Of a DNA stretch of 37,074 nt, positions 19,999 to 31,489 are shown one piece after another. The DNA comes from Chitinophagales bacterium (lineage in GTDB: Bacteria; Bacteroidota; Bacteroidia; Chitinophagales; S012-47). The position numbers were made by a program, and so were the translations under genes. The notes below the pieces were generated by a model, which saw nothing but the letters and a program-made list of their open reading frames with translations, did no database searches and was not told where the DNA came from. Within the stretch, counting starts at the first letter, position 1, and each line of letters starts with the position of its first letter. Where the stretch lies: positions 1 through 37,074 of the forward strand of contig JALSIH010000228.1 in the NCBI GenBank assembly GCA_026981615.1, written 5' to 3'.

Positions 19999-20829
19999 AT
20001 GCCATTAAAGAAATTAAAACCAATCACACCGGGCAGCCGCTTTACCGTGCTCAATGCTTTTACAGAGCTGACCACGGACAAGCCTGAAAAAAAGCTTCTG
20101 GCCAAGAAGAAGAGCTCGGGCGGGCGAAACAACCAGGGACGCATGACCATGCGCTATCTGGGAGGCGGACACAAACAGCGCTATCGTATCATCGATACGA
20201 AAAGAGATAAGGTCGGTATCCCGGGAACAGTGAAAACAATTGAATACGATCCGAACAGGACGGCCTTCATTGCCCTGGTAGTTTATAAAGACGGTGACAA
20301 GCGCTACATAATTGCTCCGGAAGGGATCAAAGAAGGGCAGCAGGTCATCTCGGATGACAACGCCCCGATCGAAGCAGGCAACACGCTGCCTTTGGCCAAC
20401 ATTCCGCTGGGTACGATTGTGCACAACATTGAGCTGGCCCCCGGCCGGGGCGGAGCCATGGCAAGAAGTGCCGGCACCTTTGCACAATTGGCCGCTCGTG
20501 AAGGCAAATATGCCATCCTGAAGCTGCCTTCGGGTGAAACCCGCATGGTGTTGATACGTTGCAAAGCGACCATCGGCTCGGTATCCAACTCGGATCACAG
20601 CCTGATGGTAATCGGAAAAGCAGGTCGCAATCGCTGGCTGGGCAGAAGACCCCGGACAAGAGGTGTGGCCATGAACCCGGTCGATCACCCCATGGGAGGG
20701 GGCGAAGGAAAAGCATCGGGAGGGCAGCCCCGTTCCAGAACCGGGCTCTATTCAAAAGGAAAGAAAACCAGAAACCCGAAGAAGCCTTCCGGTAAATTAA
20801 TTATTAGCAGAAAGAAGAAAAAGAAATAA
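19999..20829 (+). CDS. rplB: 50S ribosomal protein L2
   Basis: 276 aa: '[24 protein letters not shown]', '[17 protein letters not shown]'. Confidence 0.99.
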   Translation: MPLKKLKPITPGSRFTVLNAFTELTTDKPEKKLLAKKKSSGGRNNQGRMTMRYLGGGHKQRYRIIDTKRDKVGIPGTVKTIEYDPNRTAFIALVVYKDGDKRYIIAPEGIKEGQQVISDDNAPIEAGNTLPLANIPLGTIVHNIELAPGRGGAMARSAGTFAQLAAREGKYAILKLPSGETRMVLIRCKATIGSVSNSDHSLMVIGKAGRNRWLGRRPRTRGVAMNPVDHPMGGGEGKASGGQPRSRTGLYSKGKKTRNPKKPSGKLIISRKKKKK

Positions 20830-20837
20830 GATAAACT

Positions 20838-21107
20838 ATGGCTAGATCACTAAAAAAAGGGCCTTACGTTGATTTCAAACTCTACCGCAAGGTGAGCAGG
20901 CTGAACGAGACAGGAAAAAAAACGGCCATCAAGACCTGGTCGCGCAGGTCCATGATCATTCCTGATTTTGTCGGTCATACCCTGGCTGTTCACAATGGAA
21001 ATAAATTTATTCCGGTGTACGTAACGGAAAACATGGTGGGACACAAACTGGGTGAATTTGCTCCGACAAGAAACTTTCGCGGGCACTCATCCAAGAAAAT
21101 AAGATAA
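20838..21107 (+). CDS. rpsS: 30S ribosomal protein S19
   Basis: [35 protein letters not shown]. Confidence 0.99.
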   Translation: MARSLKKGPYVDFKLYRKVSRLNETGKKTAIKTWSRRSMIIPDFVGHTLAVHNGNKFIPVYVTENMVGHKLGEFAPTRNFRGHSSKKIR

Positions 21108-21110
21108 GAT

Positions 21111-21503
21111 ATGAAAGCAGTTGCGAGATTAAGAAACAATAAGGGATCGGCCCGGAAAGCACGACTGGTGCTGGACCTCATCCGTGGAAAGGACGTGGAA
21201 GAGGCGTTGAATATCTTGAAATTCAACCACAAGCACGTATCGAAGAAAGTGGAGAAGTTGCTGGAATCGGCCATCAACAACTGGGAGCAGAAGAATGAAG
21301 GCATGCGGGTAGAAGAAAGCGAGCTCTATGTGAAAGAGGCTTATGCCGATGGTGCCTCGGTGCTGAAGCGCTTTCAGCCGGCTCCTTTCGGGCGTGCATA
21401 TCGTATTCGCAAGAGATTAAGCCATATAACGATTGTAGTCGACAGCCGCATTCAATCGCAAGAGATGGACGAAGTATCAGAAAACATTGAAACAGAAGAA
21501 TAA
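21111..21503 (+). CDS. rplV: 50S ribosomal protein L22
   Basis: 'SARKARLVLDLIRGKDVEEALNIL', 'KRFQPAPFGRAYRIRKRLSHITIVV'. Confidence 0.98.
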   Translation: MKAVARLRNNKGSARKARLVLDLIRGKDVEEALNILKFNHKHVSKKVEKLLESAINNWEQKNEGMRVEESELYVKEAYADGASVLKRFQPAPFGRAYRIRKRLSHITIVVDSRIQSQEMDEVSENIETEE

Positions 21504-22208
21504 ATGGGACAAAAAATAAATCCAATAGGCCTGCGATTGGGCATCATCCGGGGATGGGATTCCAACTGGTTTGGAAAGAAAAAAGACCTCTCGGAGAAAC
21601 TGATAGAAGATCAAAAGATCAGAAAATATCTGAATGCCCGCTTTTCAAAAGGCGGTATTGCGCGCATCGTGATTGAGCGTACATTGAACCGGATCACCAT
21701 TACGATCCACACCTCCCGTCCGGGCATCATAATCGGAAAAGGCGGATCGGAAGTGGACCGCCTGAAAGAGGAGATGAAAAAACTGACGAAGAAAGATGTG
21801 CAGATCAATATATCGGAAATACGCAGGCCCGAGTTGGATGCGCAAATCGTAGCCGAAAACATTGCCAAGCAGATTGAAGGCAGGGTCAACTTCAGGCGGG
21901 CAATGAAAATGGCCATAGCATCTACGATGCGAATGGGAGCCGAAGGAATCAAAACCCGTGTATCGGGCCGGCTCAACGGAGCGGAAATGGCAAGAATAGA
22001 AGAATATAAAGAAGGACGTATCCCGCTTCATACTTTCCGTGCCGATATTGATTATTCTCTAGTGGAGGCCCAAACGGTATACGGAAAGATCGGAGTGAAG
22101 GTATGGATTTGCAAAGGGGAAGTGCTAGGCAAGAGAGACCTTTCGCCCAACCTCGAAAAAGGCAGACCGGGCGGCAAACGGCAGCCCAGAAGAGCAAAAA
22201 ATAACTAG
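21504..22208 (+). CDS. rpsC: 30S ribosomal protein S3
   Basis: [25 protein letters not shown] domain '[16 protein letters not shown]'. Confidence 0.99.
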   Translation: MGQKINPIGLRLGIIRGWDSNWFGKKKDLSEKLIEDQKIRKYLNARFSKGGIARIVIERTLNRITITIHTSRPGIIIGKGGSEVDRLKEEMKKLTKKDVQINISEIRRPELDAQIVAENIAKQIEGRVNFRRAMKMAIASTMRMGAEGIKTRVSGRLNGAEMARIEEYKEGRIPLHTFRADIDYSLVEAQTVYGKIGVKVWICKGEVLGKRDLSPNLEKGRPGGKRQPRRAKNN

Positions 22209-22223
22209 TAAAAGGAAAATACG

Positions 22224-22658
22224 ATGTTACAACCTAAAAGAGTAAAACACAGAAAGCAGCAAAAAGGCAGAATGAAAGGCCTTTCGCAAAGGGGGCATAC
22301 CCTGGCCTTCGGCAGCTTCGGGCTGAAAGCCATGGAAAGTGCCTGGATCAGCGACCGGCAGATTGAAGCCGCAAGGATTGCTTTCACGCGATATATGAAA
22401 AGAGAAGGACAGGGATGGATCCGCATTTTCCCGGACAAGCCGGTGACATCAAAGCCTGCAGAAGTGAGAATGGGGAAAGGTAAAGGAGCCCTCGACCATT
22501 GGGTGGCAGTCGTACGTGCCGGACGCATCATGTTCGAACTGGATGGAGTGCCGCAGGCCGTGGCTGAAGAGGCCCTTCGTTTGGCAGCACAGAAAATGCC
22601 CATCCGTTGCAAATTTGTGGTGCGCCCCGATTATGTAGAGACAAAAACGCTGAAATAA
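22224..22658 (+). CDS. rplP: 50S ribosomal protein L16
   Basis: [36 protein letters not shown]. Confidence 0.98.
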   Translation: MLQPKRVKHRKQQKGRMKGLSQRGHTLAFGSFGLKAMESAWISDRQIEAARIAFTRYMKREGQGWIRIFPDKPVTSKPAEVRMGKGKGALDHWVAVVRAGRIMFELDGVPQAVAEEALRLAAQKMPIRCKFVVRPDYVETKTLK

Positions 22659-22876
22659 TGAAAAAAATAGCAAAAGAGGAAATACGCGAGATGAGTCTTG
22701 CAGACCTGGTCGAACGCATAGAACGGGAGGAAGCCATCCTTACACAAAAGAAGTTTGCCCATGCCGTCTCAATGATCGAAAACCCGCTCGAGCTGCGCTG
22801 GATCAGAAGAGACATCGCCAGGTTGAAAACCGAGTTAACCAAAAGAAAGAAACTAAACAATAGTATAAATGGCTGA
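22658..22876 (+). CDS. rpmC: 50S ribosomal protein L29
   Basis: 72 aa from ATG 22658 (TAATG overlap with rplP): [28 protein letters not shown]..; the ORF track extends it 51 nt too far 5'. Confidence 0.95.
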   Translation: MKKIAKEEIREMSLADLVERIEREEAILTQKKFAHAVSMIENPLELRWIRRDIARLKTELTKRKKLNNSING

Positions 22877-23126
22877 GCGAAATCTAAGAAAAACAAAGAT
22901 TGGTACCGTTGCCAGCAACAGCATGGACAAATCCATCACGGTGTTGGTAGAGCGAAGGATGAAACATCCAATCTATGGCAAATATTTAAAGAAGTCGAAG
23001 AAATTTATGGCTCACGATGACAAGAATGAGTGCAATGTCGGAGATACGGTGAAAATCATGGAAACCAGGCCCTTGAGCAAAAGGAAGACTTGGAGACTGG
23101 TGGAAATAATCGAAAGAGCCAAGTAA
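22869..23126 (+). CDS. rpsQ: 30S ribosomal protein S17
   Basis: '[44 protein letters not shown]'; overlaps rpmC by 8 nt. Confidence 0.98.
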   Translation: MAERNLRKTKIGTVASNSMDKSITVLVERRMKHPIYGKYLKKSKKFMAHDDKNECNVGDTVKIMETRPLSKRKTWRLVEIIERAK

Positions 23127-23153
23127 TATTTATCATTTAATAATAAGAAAACA

Positions 23154-23519
23154 ATGATTCAACAGGAAACAAGATGTGCGGTTGCAGACAACAGCGGGGC
23201 CAAAAGAGTCCTTTGCATCCGTGTGTTGGGTGGCAACAGAAGGTATGCCTCGGTTGGAGATAAAATTGTAGTGACCGTAAAAGATGCCATGCCCAACGGG
23301 CAGGTGAAAAAAGGAACGGTCTCGAAAGCGGTGGTGGTACGTGTGAAGAAAGAATACAGACGCAAAGACGGGTCTTATATCCGCTTTGACGACAATGCCG
23401 TAGTACTGTTGAACAACCAGGATGAACCACGGGGAACCCGGATTTTCGGACCGGTGGCCCGCGAACTCCGCGAAAGAGAGTACATGAAAATTATTTCATT
23501 AGCGCCAGAAGTATTGTAA
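23154..23519 (+). CDS. rplN: 50S ribosomal protein L14
   Basis: [27 protein letters not shown]. Confidence 0.99.
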   Translation: MIQQETRCAVADNSGAKRVLCIRVLGGNRRYASVGDKIVVTVKDAMPNGQVKKGTVSKAVVVRVKKEYRRKDGSYIRFDDNAVVLLNNQDEPRGTRIFGPVARELREREYMKIISLAPEVL

Positions 23520-23521
23520 TT

Positions 23522-23863
23522 ATGAGCAAGAAACAAATTAGCAGCCCCAAAAAGCTGCACATAAAAAAAGGGGATACGGTAAAAGTGATTGCCGGTGACG
23601 ACAAAGGCAAGCAGGGACGCGTGCTTTTCGTTGAGCGCAAAAAATACCGGGCCATTGTGGAAGGTGTGAATATCGTACACAAACACACCCGTCCGAATGC
23701 CACCTATCCCAACGGAGCCATCGAAAAGAAAGAAGCTCCGGTGCATTTGAGCAATCTGATGCTGGTAGATCCGAAATCAAACGAGGCCAGCCGGATCGGC
23801 CGAAAAGTAGTAGATGGAAAAATAAAACGATATGCTAAAAAATCCGGGGAGGTAATTGACTGA
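23522..23863 (+). CDS. rplX: 50S ribosomal protein L24
   Basis: KOW motif '[25 protein letters not shown]'. Confidence 0.98.
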   Translation: MSKKQISSPKKLHIKKGDTVKVIAGDDKGKQGRVLFVERKKYRAIVEGVNIVHKHTRPNATYPNGAIEKKEAPVHLSNLMLVDPKSNEASRIGRKVVDGKIKRYAKKSGEVID

Positions 23864-24417
23864 TGGAATACACACCTAGATTATTTAAGAAGTACAAGGA
23901 GGAAGTCATTCCGGCCATGATGGAGAAATTTAATTACAGATCGGTGATGGAAGTGCCGGTATTGGTAAAGATCGCCCTGAATCAGGGTGTCGGAAGGGCT
24001 ACCCAAGACAAGAAACTGGTGCAAAATGCGGTTGAGGAATTGACCTCGATTGCCGGCCAGCGGGCCGTGGCTACCTATGCCAAAAAGGCCATATCCAATT
24101 TCAAGTTGAGAGAGGGCATGCCGATCGGTGCACGGGTAACCCTCCGCAGCACACGGATGTATGAGTTTCTGGATCGCCTCGTATCGGTAGCGCTGCCAAG
24201 GGTGCGCGACTTCAGGGGAATCAGCAACAAAGGTTTTGACGGGCGCGGCAACTATACCCTCGGCATTACCGAGCAAATTATTTTTCCGGAAATTGATATT
24301 GACCGTGTGGACAGCATCAACGGAATGAACATCACATTTGTAACCACTGCAAAAACAGACGAGGAGGCAAAAGAGCTGCTGAGGTTGCTCGGTCTTCCGT
24401 TTCAAAAAGTAAAATAA
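23863..24417 (+). CDS. rplE: 50S ribosomal protein L5
   Basis: '[42 protein letters not shown]'; TGATG overlap with rplX. Confidence 0.98.
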   Translation: MEYTPRLFKKYKEEVIPAMMEKFNYRSVMEVPVLVKIALNQGVGRATQDKKLVQNAVEELTSIAGQRAVATYAKKAISNFKLREGMPIGARVTLRSTRMYEFLDRLVSVALPRVRDFRGISNKGFDGRGNYTLGITEQIIFPEIDIDRVDSINGMNITFVTTAKTDEEAKELLRLLGLPFQKVK

Positions 24418-24686
24418 TGGCAAAAGAATCAGTAAAAGCACGACAAAGAAAACGTGAACGGCTTGTGGAGCAATATGCGGAAAGAAGAAGGGCATTGAAA
24501 GAAGCCGGAGATTTCGAAGCACTGGACAGGCTGCCCAGAAACGCTTCACCGGTCAGATTGCGCAATCGCTGTCAGCTTACCGGAAGAGGAAGAGGGTATA
24601 TCCGCCTTTTCGGAGTTTCACGGATCAAATTCAGAGAACTGGCATCTTACGGTAAGATACCGGGTATTAAAAAAGCAAGTTGGTAA
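24417..24686 (+). CDS. rpsN: 30S ribosomal protein S14 (Cys-poor, long form)
   Basis: 89 aa [73 protein letters not shown]. Confidence 0.98.
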   Translation: MAKESVKARQRKRERLVEQYAERRRALKEAGDFEALDRLPRNASPVRLRNRCQLTGRGRGYIRLFGVSRIKFRELASYGKIPGIKKASW

Positions 24687-24698
24687 AAAGAGATTAAA

Positions 24699-25106
24699 AT
24701 GGGAATTGTAACAGACCCGATAGCGGATTATTTAAACAGAATCAGAAATGCACAGCAGGCCGGCAAGCGCGTGGTGGAAATACCCGCCTCCAACCTGAAA
24801 AAACGCATTACGGAGATTCTTTATGAGCAGGGTTATATCCTGAGATACAAATTTGAAGACACCCCCAACGGGCAGGGTCTCATCAAAATAGCCATCAAAT
24901 ACGATAAAGTGACTGGTGAACCGGTGATAAAGAATATGAAGCGTGTCAGCCGGCCCGGGTTAAGAGCCTACCGCTCTGCAGATGAACTTCCACGGGTAAT
25001 CAATGGCCTCGGTGTGGCCATCGTATCTACCTCCAAGGGAGTGATGACGGATAAGCAGGCCCGCACTGAAAATGTAGGCGGTGAAGTGTTGTGTTCCATA
25101 TATTAA
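24699..25106 (+). CDS. rpsH: 30S ribosomal protein S8
   Basis: '[28 protein letters not shown]', '[26 protein letters not shown]'. Confidence 0.98.
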   Translation: MGIVTDPIADYLNRIRNAQQAGKRVVEIPASNLKKRITEILYEQGYILRYKFEDTPNGQGLIKIAIKYDKVTGEPVIKNMKRVSRPGLRAYRSADELPRVINGLGVAIVSTSKGVMTDKQARTENVGGEVLCSIY

Positions 25107-25123
25107 AAGAAAATAGCTGAGCA

Positions 25124-25678
25124 ATGTCAAGAATAGGATATAAACCCATACCGGTACCTTCCAATACGGAAGTGAAGATTATGGACAACAATGAGGTGAC
25201 GGCAAAAGGCCCCAAGGGGGAATTGCATCTTCAGGTGGATCCGGATTTGATCCTGAAACTGGAGGAGGGCATATTGACGGTAGACCGCCCTACGGAACAA
25301 AAGCGCCACAAGGCGATGCACGGGCTCTATCGCTCGCTGCTGGCAAATATAATACAAGGTGTTTCGGAAGGATTTAAGAAAGAGCTGATTATGAACGGGG
25401 TCGGATTCAGGGCCTCTTCGCAGGGTCAGGTGCTCGAGTTGAGTGTGGGATTCTCGCACCCGGTCATCATGGTGGTGCCTCCGGAAGTGAAGGTAAAAGC
25501 CGAAACCGTAAAAGGAAAAAGCCCGACCATCACGCTGGAAAGCCACGACAAGCAATTGCTGGGGCAGGTAGCGGCCAAAATCAGAGCAGTGAGGAAGCCG
25601 GAACCATACAAAGGAAAAGGAATACGATACTCGGATGAATATATCAGAAGGAAAGCAGGCAAAGCTGCTGCCAAATAA
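25124..25678 (+). CDS. rplF: 50S ribosomal protein L6
   Basis: '[19 protein letters not shown]', '[24 protein letters not shown]'. Confidence 0.98.
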   Translation: MSRIGYKPIPVPSNTEVKIMDNNEVTAKGPKGELHLQVDPDLILKLEEGILTVDRPTEQKRHKAMHGLYRSLLANIIQGVSEGFKKELIMNGVGFRASSQGQVLELSVGFSHPVIMVVPPEVKVKAETVKGKSPTITLESHDKQLLGQVAAKIRAVRKPEPYKGKGIRYSDEYIRRKAGKAAAK

Positions 25679-25689
25679 AAAATAAGGCT

Positions 25690-26058
25690 ATGATCAAGAG
25701 TAAGAATTTAATAAAAGAGGCCAGAAGGCAGAGAATCAGGAAGAATATCCGGAAAAAGATTTCAGGCACGCCTGAGATCCCGCGGTTGAGTGTCTTCAGA
25801 AGCAACCGGGAGATCTATGTACAGATCATTGATGACGAGCAGGGGCATACCCTGGCATCGGCTTCTTCCCGCGAGCCTTCCATTGCCGGAGAGAAAGCCA
25901 CGAAAAAAGAAAAAGCGGCCAAAGTGGGAAGCCTGATAGCCGAACGCGCAAAAGCTGCCGGAGTGGAGAAAGTGGTATTTGACCGCGGAGGATACCTCTA
26001 CCACGGAAGAGTAAAAGCATTAGCAGACGAAGCCCGCAAGGGAGGTCTTAAATTTTAA
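25690..26058 (+). CDS. rplR: 50S ribosomal protein L18
   Basis: '[29 protein letters not shown]', '[28 protein letters not shown]'. Confidence 0.98.
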   Translation: MIKSKNLIKEARRQRIRKNIRKKISGTPEIPRLSVFRSNREIYVQIIDDEQGHTLASASSREPSIAGEKATKKEKAAKVGSLIAERAKAAGVEKVVFDRGGYLYHGRVKALADEARKGGLKF

Positions 26059-26070
26059 AAAACAGCATTA

Positions 26071-26589
26071 ATGGCTCAAGCAAACATTCATAGAATCAAA
26101 GCAAGCGAACTCGAGCTTAAAGAGAAGGTCGTGGAGATCAGACGGGTTGCCAAAGTGACCAAAGGAGGAAGAACATTCGGATTTTCCGTAGTTGTCGTGG
26201 TGGGCAATGAAGACGGGATCGTGGGTCACGGCCTCGGAAAAGCCCGGGAAGTGACGGAAGCTATTTCGAAAGGAATAGATGATGCCAAGAAAAACCTGAT
26301 ACAGGTGCCGGTATTGAAAGGCACCATTCCGCATCCGCAAAACGGAAAATTCGGTGCGGCAAAAGTCATCCTCAAGCCGGCATCCGGTGGTACGGGTGTC
26401 ATTGCCGGAGGCGCCATGCGGGCCGTACTTGAGAGTGCAGGTATCCGGGATGTATTGGCAAAATCACTCGGTACCTCCAACCCGAACAACGTAATCAAGG
26501 CCACCATAAATGCCTTGCTGAGCCTGCGCCAACCGATCGAAATTGCACAAAAAAGAGGCGTCTCTTTACAAAAAGTATTTAACGGATAA
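26071..26589 (+). CDS. rpsE: 30S ribosomal protein S5
   Basis: '[43 protein letters not shown]'. Confidence 0.98.
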   Translation: MAQANIHRIKASELELKEKVVEIRRVAKVTKGGRTFGFSVVVVVGNEDGIVGHGLGKAREVTEAISKGIDDAKKNLIQVPVLKGTIPHPQNGKFGAAKVILKPASGGTGVIAGGAMRAVLESAGIRDVLAKSLGTSNPNNVIKATINALLSLRQPIEIAQKRGVSLQKVFNG

Positions 26590-26592
26590 GCC

Positions 26593-26772
26593 ATGGGAAA
26601 AGTAAAAATAACACAGGTAAAGAGCGGAATCGATCGCACGAAGAAGCAAAAAAATACGCTGATAGCACTCGGATTGAGAAAAATCAATCATAGTGTGGAG
26701 GTCGAGCTGAATCCGCAAATCGAAGGGATGATCAATAAGGTTAAACATTTAATTACCGTAGAAGAAAAGTAA
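26593..26772 (+). CDS. rpmD: 50S ribosomal protein L30
   Basis: 59 aa read directly: MGKVKITQVKSGIDRTKKQKNTLIALGLRKINHSVEVELNPQIEGMINKVKHLITVEEK. Below the ORF-track cutoff; located between rpsE and rplO. Confidence 0.96.
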   Translation: MGKVKITQVKSGIDRTKKQKNTLIALGLRKINHSVEVELNPQIEGMINKVKHLITVEEK

Positions 26773-26776
26773 GGAA

Positions 26777-27226
26777 ATGAAGCTACACAATTTAAAGCCG
26801 GCTGAAGGTGCGGTGAAGAAAGGAAAACGCATAGGTCGCGGACAGGGATCAGGCAAAGGCGGAACTTCTACCCGGGGGCACAAAGGTGCCCAGTCGCGTT
26901 CGGGTTATAAAAGACGGCCCGGCTTCGAAGGAGGCCAGATGCCATTGCAACGCAGATTGCCCAAGCGCGGGTTTAAAAACATCAACCGGGTGGAATACCG
27001 GGTGCTAAACCTCTCAACGCTGCAGCATCTGGCCGACAAATTCAATATCAGCAAAGTCGATGTAGAGGTTTTGCGCAGCTTGAAAATGATTGGCAGGCAG
27101 GATCTGGTGAAAGTATTGGGCAATGGTGAGCTAAAGGCCAAGATGGATGTCAGTGCACATGCATTCAGCAAAAGCGCCAAAGAAGGAATCGAATCAGTAG
27201 GCGGTACCGCAAACATTATTCAATAG
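26777..27226 (+). CDS. rplO: 50S ribosomal protein L15
   Basis: 'GKRIGRGQGSGKGGTSTRGHKGAQSRSGYKRRPGFEGGQMPLQRRLPKRGF'. Confidence 0.98.
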   Translation: MKLHNLKPAEGAVKKGKRIGRGQGSGKGGTSTRGHKGAQSRSGYKRRPGFEGGQMPLQRRLPKRGFKNINRVEYRVLNLSTLQHLADKFNISKVDVEVLRSLKMIGRQDLVKVLGNGELKAKMDVSAHAFSKSAKEGIESVGGTANIIQ

Positions 27227-27227
27227 G

Positions 27228-28568
27228 ATGAAAGGATTAATCAGCACGCTTCAAAATATCTTCAAGATTGAAGATCTCCGTAAAAGGATCATTTTCACAC
27301 TGGGCCTTATTTTTATATATCGCTTTGGCTCTTACGTGGTGTTGCCGGGTATCGACCCGGCCGCTCTGGCCCAGGGCGAGGCACCGGGAGGTATTTTAAA
27401 CCTGATTAATATTTTTGCCGGTGGTGCTTTCGCAAGAGCATCCATTTTCGCATTGGGAATCATGCCCTATATCTCCGCATCGATTGCAGTGCAACTTCTG
27501 GGCATGGCGGTTCCTTATTTCCAAAAACTACAGAAAGAGGGAGAGAGCGGGCAGCGGAAAATGAACCAGATTACCCGCTATCTGACGGTGGTGGTTACCG
27601 CCTTTCAGGCCATCGGATACAATGTGTTTCTGCGAAGCACATTTACCGATGCCATTGTGATCAACAATTCGCTTTTCCTTTTCTCATCGGTGGTCATTCT
27701 TACCACAGGTACGGTTTTCGTAATGTGGCTTGGTGAAAAAATAACCGACAAGGGCATCGGAAACGGTATTTCCCTTCTGATTATGGTTGGAATCGTAGCC
27801 AACCTGCCGGGTGCCCTGATGCAGGAATTTACCAAAAGAACAACCGATGCCGGTGGGCTGGTTCAGTTGGTGATCGAACTTGCATTTCTTGTCCTGGTCG
27901 TCATGGCCACCATCGCACTGGTGCAGGCCGTACGCAAAATACCGGTGCAATACGCAAAACGAATCGTAGGAAGCGGGGCCCGCAGAATGCAAATGGGCGG
28001 CCACAGGCAATACCTTCCTTTGAAAATCAACGCAGCCGGGGTGATGCCGATCATCTTTGCACAGGCATTGATGTTCCTGCCCTCGACCATCGGCACCTTC
28101 GTAGGCTTTGAGTCATCGGGCTTTGTCAGGACTTTTACCGACTATACCTCGTTTGGATACAATATGGTGTACTTCCTGCTGGTGGTTGCCTTTACCTACT
28201 TCTATACGGCACTGGTGGTCAATCCGCAGCAAATATCAGAGGACCTGAAGCGCAACGGTGGATTTATACCGGGTGTAAAACCGGGCAAACGTACAGCGGA
28301 GTATATCGACACCATTCTTACGCGCATCACCCTGCCGGGTTCGGTATTCCTGGGCATTGTGGCTATTCTGCCCGCTTTTGCCCAGAAATTCGGAATCAGC
28401 CAGCAGTTTGCCCTCTTCTACGGAGGTACTTCCCTGTTGATTATGGTGGGTGTGGTTTTGGATACTTTGCAGCAAATTGAAAGTCATCTGCTGATGAGGC
28501 ATTATGACGGATTGATGAAATCAGGACGAATAAAGGGACGGGCATCGGCCGGAGTATCAAGTATATAG
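27228..28568 (+). CDS. secY: Preprotein translocase subunit SecY
   Basis: 446 aa multi-TM protein; 'YRFGSYVVLPGIDP', 'LGIMPYISASIAVQLL', 'GIGNGISLLI'. Confidence 0.98.
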   Translation: MKGLISTLQNIFKIEDLRKRIIFTLGLIFIYRFGSYVVLPGIDPAALAQGEAPGGILNLINIFAGGAFARASIFALGIMPYISASIAVQLLGMAVPYFQKLQKEGESGQRKMNQITRYLTVVVTAFQAIGYNVFLRSTFTDAIVINNSLFLFSSVVILTTGTVFVMWLGEKITDKGIGNGISLLIMVGIVANLPGALMQEFTKRTTDAGGLVQLVIELAFLVLVVMATIALVQAVRKIPVQYAKRIVGSGARRMQMGGHRQYLPLKINAAGVMPIIFAQALMFLPSTIGTFVGFESSGFVRTFTDYTSFGYNMVYFLLVVAFTYFYTALVVNPQQISEDLKRNGGFIPGVKPGKRTAEYIDTILTRITLPGSVFLGIVAILPAFAQKFGISQQFALFYGGTSLLIMVGVVLDTLQQIESHLLMRHYDGLMKSGRIKGRASAGVSSI

Positions 28569-28657
28569 CATAATTAATATGCTTGAACATTCGGGAATTA
28601 GCGAATTTTTTGAGAAATTTGCACCCGCTTTTGAAAAATAAAAAGAGAGAGCTATCA

Positions 28658-28876
28658 ATGGCAAAACAGGATGTAATAAAACAAGACGGGACCATCATCG
28701 AGGCGTTGTCAAACGCGATGTTCCGGGTACAGCTTGAAAACGGCCATGAAATAGTTGCGCATATTTCGGGAAAAATGAGGATGAATTATATCCGAATCTT
28801 GCCCGGAGACAAAGTTGCCGTGGAACTGTCACCTTATGACCTTTCCAGAGGAAGAATCACATACAGATACAAGTAA
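28658..28876 (+). CDS. infA: Translation initiation factor IF-1
   Basis: 72 aa from ATG 28658: [75 protein letters not shown] track start (28583) is too far 5'. Confidence 0.98.
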   Translation: MAKQDVIKQDGTIIEALSNAMFRVQLENGHEIVAHISGKMRMNYIRILPGDKVAVELSPYDLSRGRITYRYK

Positions 28877-28887
28877 AAGGATAGAAA

Positions 28888-29004
28888 ATGAAGGTTAGAG
28901 CATCAGTAAAGAAAAGAAGTGCGGACTGCAAGATTGTCCGCAGGAAAGGTCGCATTTATGTGATCAATAAAAAGAATCCGAAATTTAAACAACGTCAAGG
29001 ATAA
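28888..29004 (+). CDS. rpmJ: 50S ribosomal protein L36
   Basis: 38 aa read directly: [38 protein letters not shown]; too short for the ORF track. Confidence 0.97.
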   Translation: MKVRASVKKRSADCKIVRRKGRIYVINKKNPKFKQRQG

Positions 29005-29010
29005 TAAGAT

Positions 29011-29388
29011 ATGGCAAGGATAGCTGGAAACGATTTACCGCGAAATAAAAGAGGCAAGATTGCCCTGACCTACATCTATGGCATTGGCAGGACCACAGCC
29101 GTGAAAATATTAACGGATGCCGGAGTGGATCCGGAGAAAAAGGTGCAGGACTGGACGGATGAGGAAATCACCAAAATCCGCAGAGAAATCAATGACAACT
29201 ACAAGGTGGAAGGGGCGCTCCGTTCGGAAGTGCAGACCCACATCAAACGTCTGATGGACATTGCCTCCTACAGAGGCATCCGCCACAGACGCGGGCTGCC
29301 TCTTCGCGGTCAAAGAACCCGGACGAATGCCAGAACACGCAAAGGAAGAAAGAAAACCGTAGCCGGTAAAAAGAAAGCAACTAAATAA
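29011..29388 (+). CDS. rpsM: 30S ribosomal protein S13
   Basis: '[30 protein letters not shown]', '[22 protein letters not shown]'. Confidence 0.99.
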   Translation: MARIAGNDLPRNKRGKIALTYIYGIGRTTAVKILTDAGVDPEKKVQDWTDEEITKIRREINDNYKVEGALRSEVQTHIKRLMDIASYRGIRHRRGLPLRGQRTRTNARTRKGRKKTVAGKKKATK

Positions 29389-29420
29389 TAATTCGCATCA
29401 ACTGAACAGATCAATATAAA

Positions 29421-29816
29421 ATGGCCAGAACGAAAGGAAGAAAAGCAAGTAAAAAAAGAGTTGTAAAAGTGGATGCTTTCGGGCAAGCTCACATCAGCGC
29501 GACTTTTAACAATGTGATGGTAACACTCACCAATGCAAAAGGGGAAGTGATCTCCTGGGGCTCGGCCGGCAAAGCCGGGTTTCGCGGTTCCAAGAAGAAC
29601 ACGCCCTATGCTGCGCAGGTAGCGGCTACGGATGCCGCTCAGGTAGCCTATGATGCAGGTCTTCGCAAGGTGGAAGTATTTGTGAAAGGCCCGGGTTCGG
29701 GTCGTGAATCGGCCATCCGGGCGCTGGCAGCTGCCGGCCTCGAGGTGACGGTTATCAAGGATGTGACACCGATTCCCCACAACGGCTGCCGGCCTCCGAA
29801 AAGAAGAAGAGTTTAA
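29421..29816 (+). CDS. rpsK: 30S ribosomal protein S11
   Basis: '[47 protein letters not shown]', '[15 protein letters not shown]'. Confidence 0.99.
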   Translation: MARTKGRKASKKRVVKVDAFGQAHISATFNNVMVTLTNAKGEVISWGSAGKAGFRGSKKNTPYAAQVAATDAAQVAYDAGLRKVEVFVKGPGSGRESAIRALAAAGLEVTVIKDVTPIPHNGCRPPKRRRV

Positions 29817-29840
29817 AATAAAACCGAAAGAACTAAGAAG

Positions 29841-30446
29841 ATGGCAAGATATACAGGACCTACATCCAAGAAAGCCCGCTCATTTGGCGAGCCGATCTTT
29901 GGCTTTGACAAGGCTTTTGAAAAGAAAAAATACCCCCCGGGGCAGCATGGCAACTCGCGAAGAAGAAAATCGCAAAGCGAATATGCCGTTCAGCTGAAAG
30001 AAAAGCAAAAAGCCAAATATACCTACGGCCTGCTGGAGCGACAGTTTGCCCGCATGTTTGCGGAAGCATCGAGGCGCCAGGGTGTCACGGGTGAGATTCT
30101 GCTTCAATTGCTTGAGTCGCGGCTCGACAATGTCATCTACCGCCTGGGCGTGGCACGCACAAGGCGTCAGGCCCGGCAGCTGGTCACACATAAACACATT
30201 ATGGTCAACGGAAAAGTGGTCAATGTGCCCTCTTATCTGCTCAATCCGGGCGATGTCATCACGCTCCGCGAGAGATCCAAAGGAATGGAAATCATTCAGG
30301 ATGCCCTCGCAAAAAGGGTGGACAAGTATCCCTGGTTGGTGTGGGACGCAGCCTCAATGACCGGAAAATATGTGGAAGTCCCTCCGCGTGAAAGCATTCC
30401 CGAAAACATTCAGGAGCAGCTTATCGTGGAATTGTACTCTAAATAA
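29841..30446 (+). CDS. rpsD: 30S ribosomal protein S4 (cysteine-free form)
   Basis: '[21 protein letters not shown]', S4 domain '[35 protein letters not shown]'. Confidence 0.99.
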   Translation: MARYTGPTSKKARSFGEPIFGFDKAFEKKKYPPGQHGNSRRRKSQSEYAVQLKEKQKAKYTYGLLERQFARMFAEASRRQGVTGEILLQLLESRLDNVIYRLGVARTRRQARQLVTHKHIMVNGKVVNVPSYLLNPGDVITLRERSKGMEIIQDALAKRVDKYPWLVWDAASMTGKYVEVPPRESIPENIQEQLIVELYSK

Positions 30447-30466
30447 ATAACTAAAAAGGAAAATAA

Positions 30467-31465
30467 ATGGCTATACTTTCATTTCAGAAGCCGGATAAAA
30501 TCATATTGCAAAAAGCTACGGACTACGAAGGTTTGTTTGAGTTCAAACCGCTGGAACCCGGCTTTGGTGTCACCATAGGAAATGCCCTCAGAAGAGTTTT
30601 GCTTTCCTCACTCGATGGATATGCCATCTCCGGACTTAAAATCAACGGAGTGGATCATGAATTTGACACCATCAAAGGCGTGATTGAGGATGTGTCCGAA
30701 ATTATCCTGAATCTGAAGCAGGTTCGCTTGAAAAGAGTGTTGGAAGACGATGACTCTTCCTCCGAAAAAATATTCCTTTCCATCAAGGATCAGGAAACTT
30801 TCACAGCCGGGGATATTGAAAAGCACACCAATGTTTTTCAGGTTACCAATCCGGACCTGGTAATTTGCCATATGGAGACTTTTGTAAACCTTGAAATGGA
30901 ACTGACCATTACAAAGGGAAGAGGCTATGTGCCGGCAGAAGAGGGTAAAACGAAAGATGTGCCGGTGGGCTACATCGCCATGGATGCCATCTATACACCC
31001 ATCAAGAATGTAAAATACACCGTGGAGAATACCCGTGTGGAGCAAAGAACGGATTACGAAAAACTGGTGATGGATATCAAAACGGACGGAACCATCCATC
31101 CGGAAGAAGCCATCAAAGAGGCTTCGAAGATTTTGATTCAGCACCTCATGCTTATCTCCGATGAAAATATCACCTTTGACAAGCCGGGCGTGAAAGGAGA
31201 TGATGTAGTGGATGAGGAAGTTTTGCATATGCGCAAGATTCTCAAAACGCCTCTCGAAGACCTCGACTTGTCGGTCAGGGCATACAACTGCCTCAAAGCG
31301 GCAAAAATCAATTCGCTCGCAGACCTGGTACAATACGATACGAATGAACTGTTGAAGTTCAGAAACTTCGGACGCAAGTCGCTGGTGGAAATCGAGAATC
31401 TGATCACGGAGAAAGGACTTTCCTTCGGAATGGACCTGTCAAAATATAAACTTAACGAAGAGTAA
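30467..31465 (+). CDS. rpoA: DNA-directed RNA polymerase subunit alpha
   Basis: 332 aa: '[29 protein letters not shown]', C-terminal HhH '[23 protein letters not shown]'. Confidence 0.99.
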   Translation: MAILSFQKPDKIILQKATDYEGLFEFKPLEPGFGVTIGNALRRVLLSSLDGYAISGLKINGVDHEFDTIKGVIEDVSEIILNLKQVRLKRVLEDDDSSSEKIFLSIKDQETFTAGDIEKHTNVFQVTNPDLVICHMETFVNLEMELTITKGRGYVPAEEGKTKDVPVGYIAMDAIYTPIKNVKYTVENTRVEQRTDYEKLVMDIKTDGTIHPEEAIKEASKILIQHLMLISDENITFDKPGVKGDDVVDEEVLHMRKILKTPLEDLDLSVRAYNCLKAAKINSLADLVQYDTNELLKFRNFGRKSLVEIENLITEKGLSFGMDLSKYKLNEE

Positions 31466-31489
31466 TCTTTAATAAAGAACTGAGGAATC

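Noticed and set aside
21111-21503. Possible recoding or frameshift in the ribosomal cluster
   Set aside because: All ribosomal genes read through intact; overlaps are ordinary TAATG/TGATG couplings.
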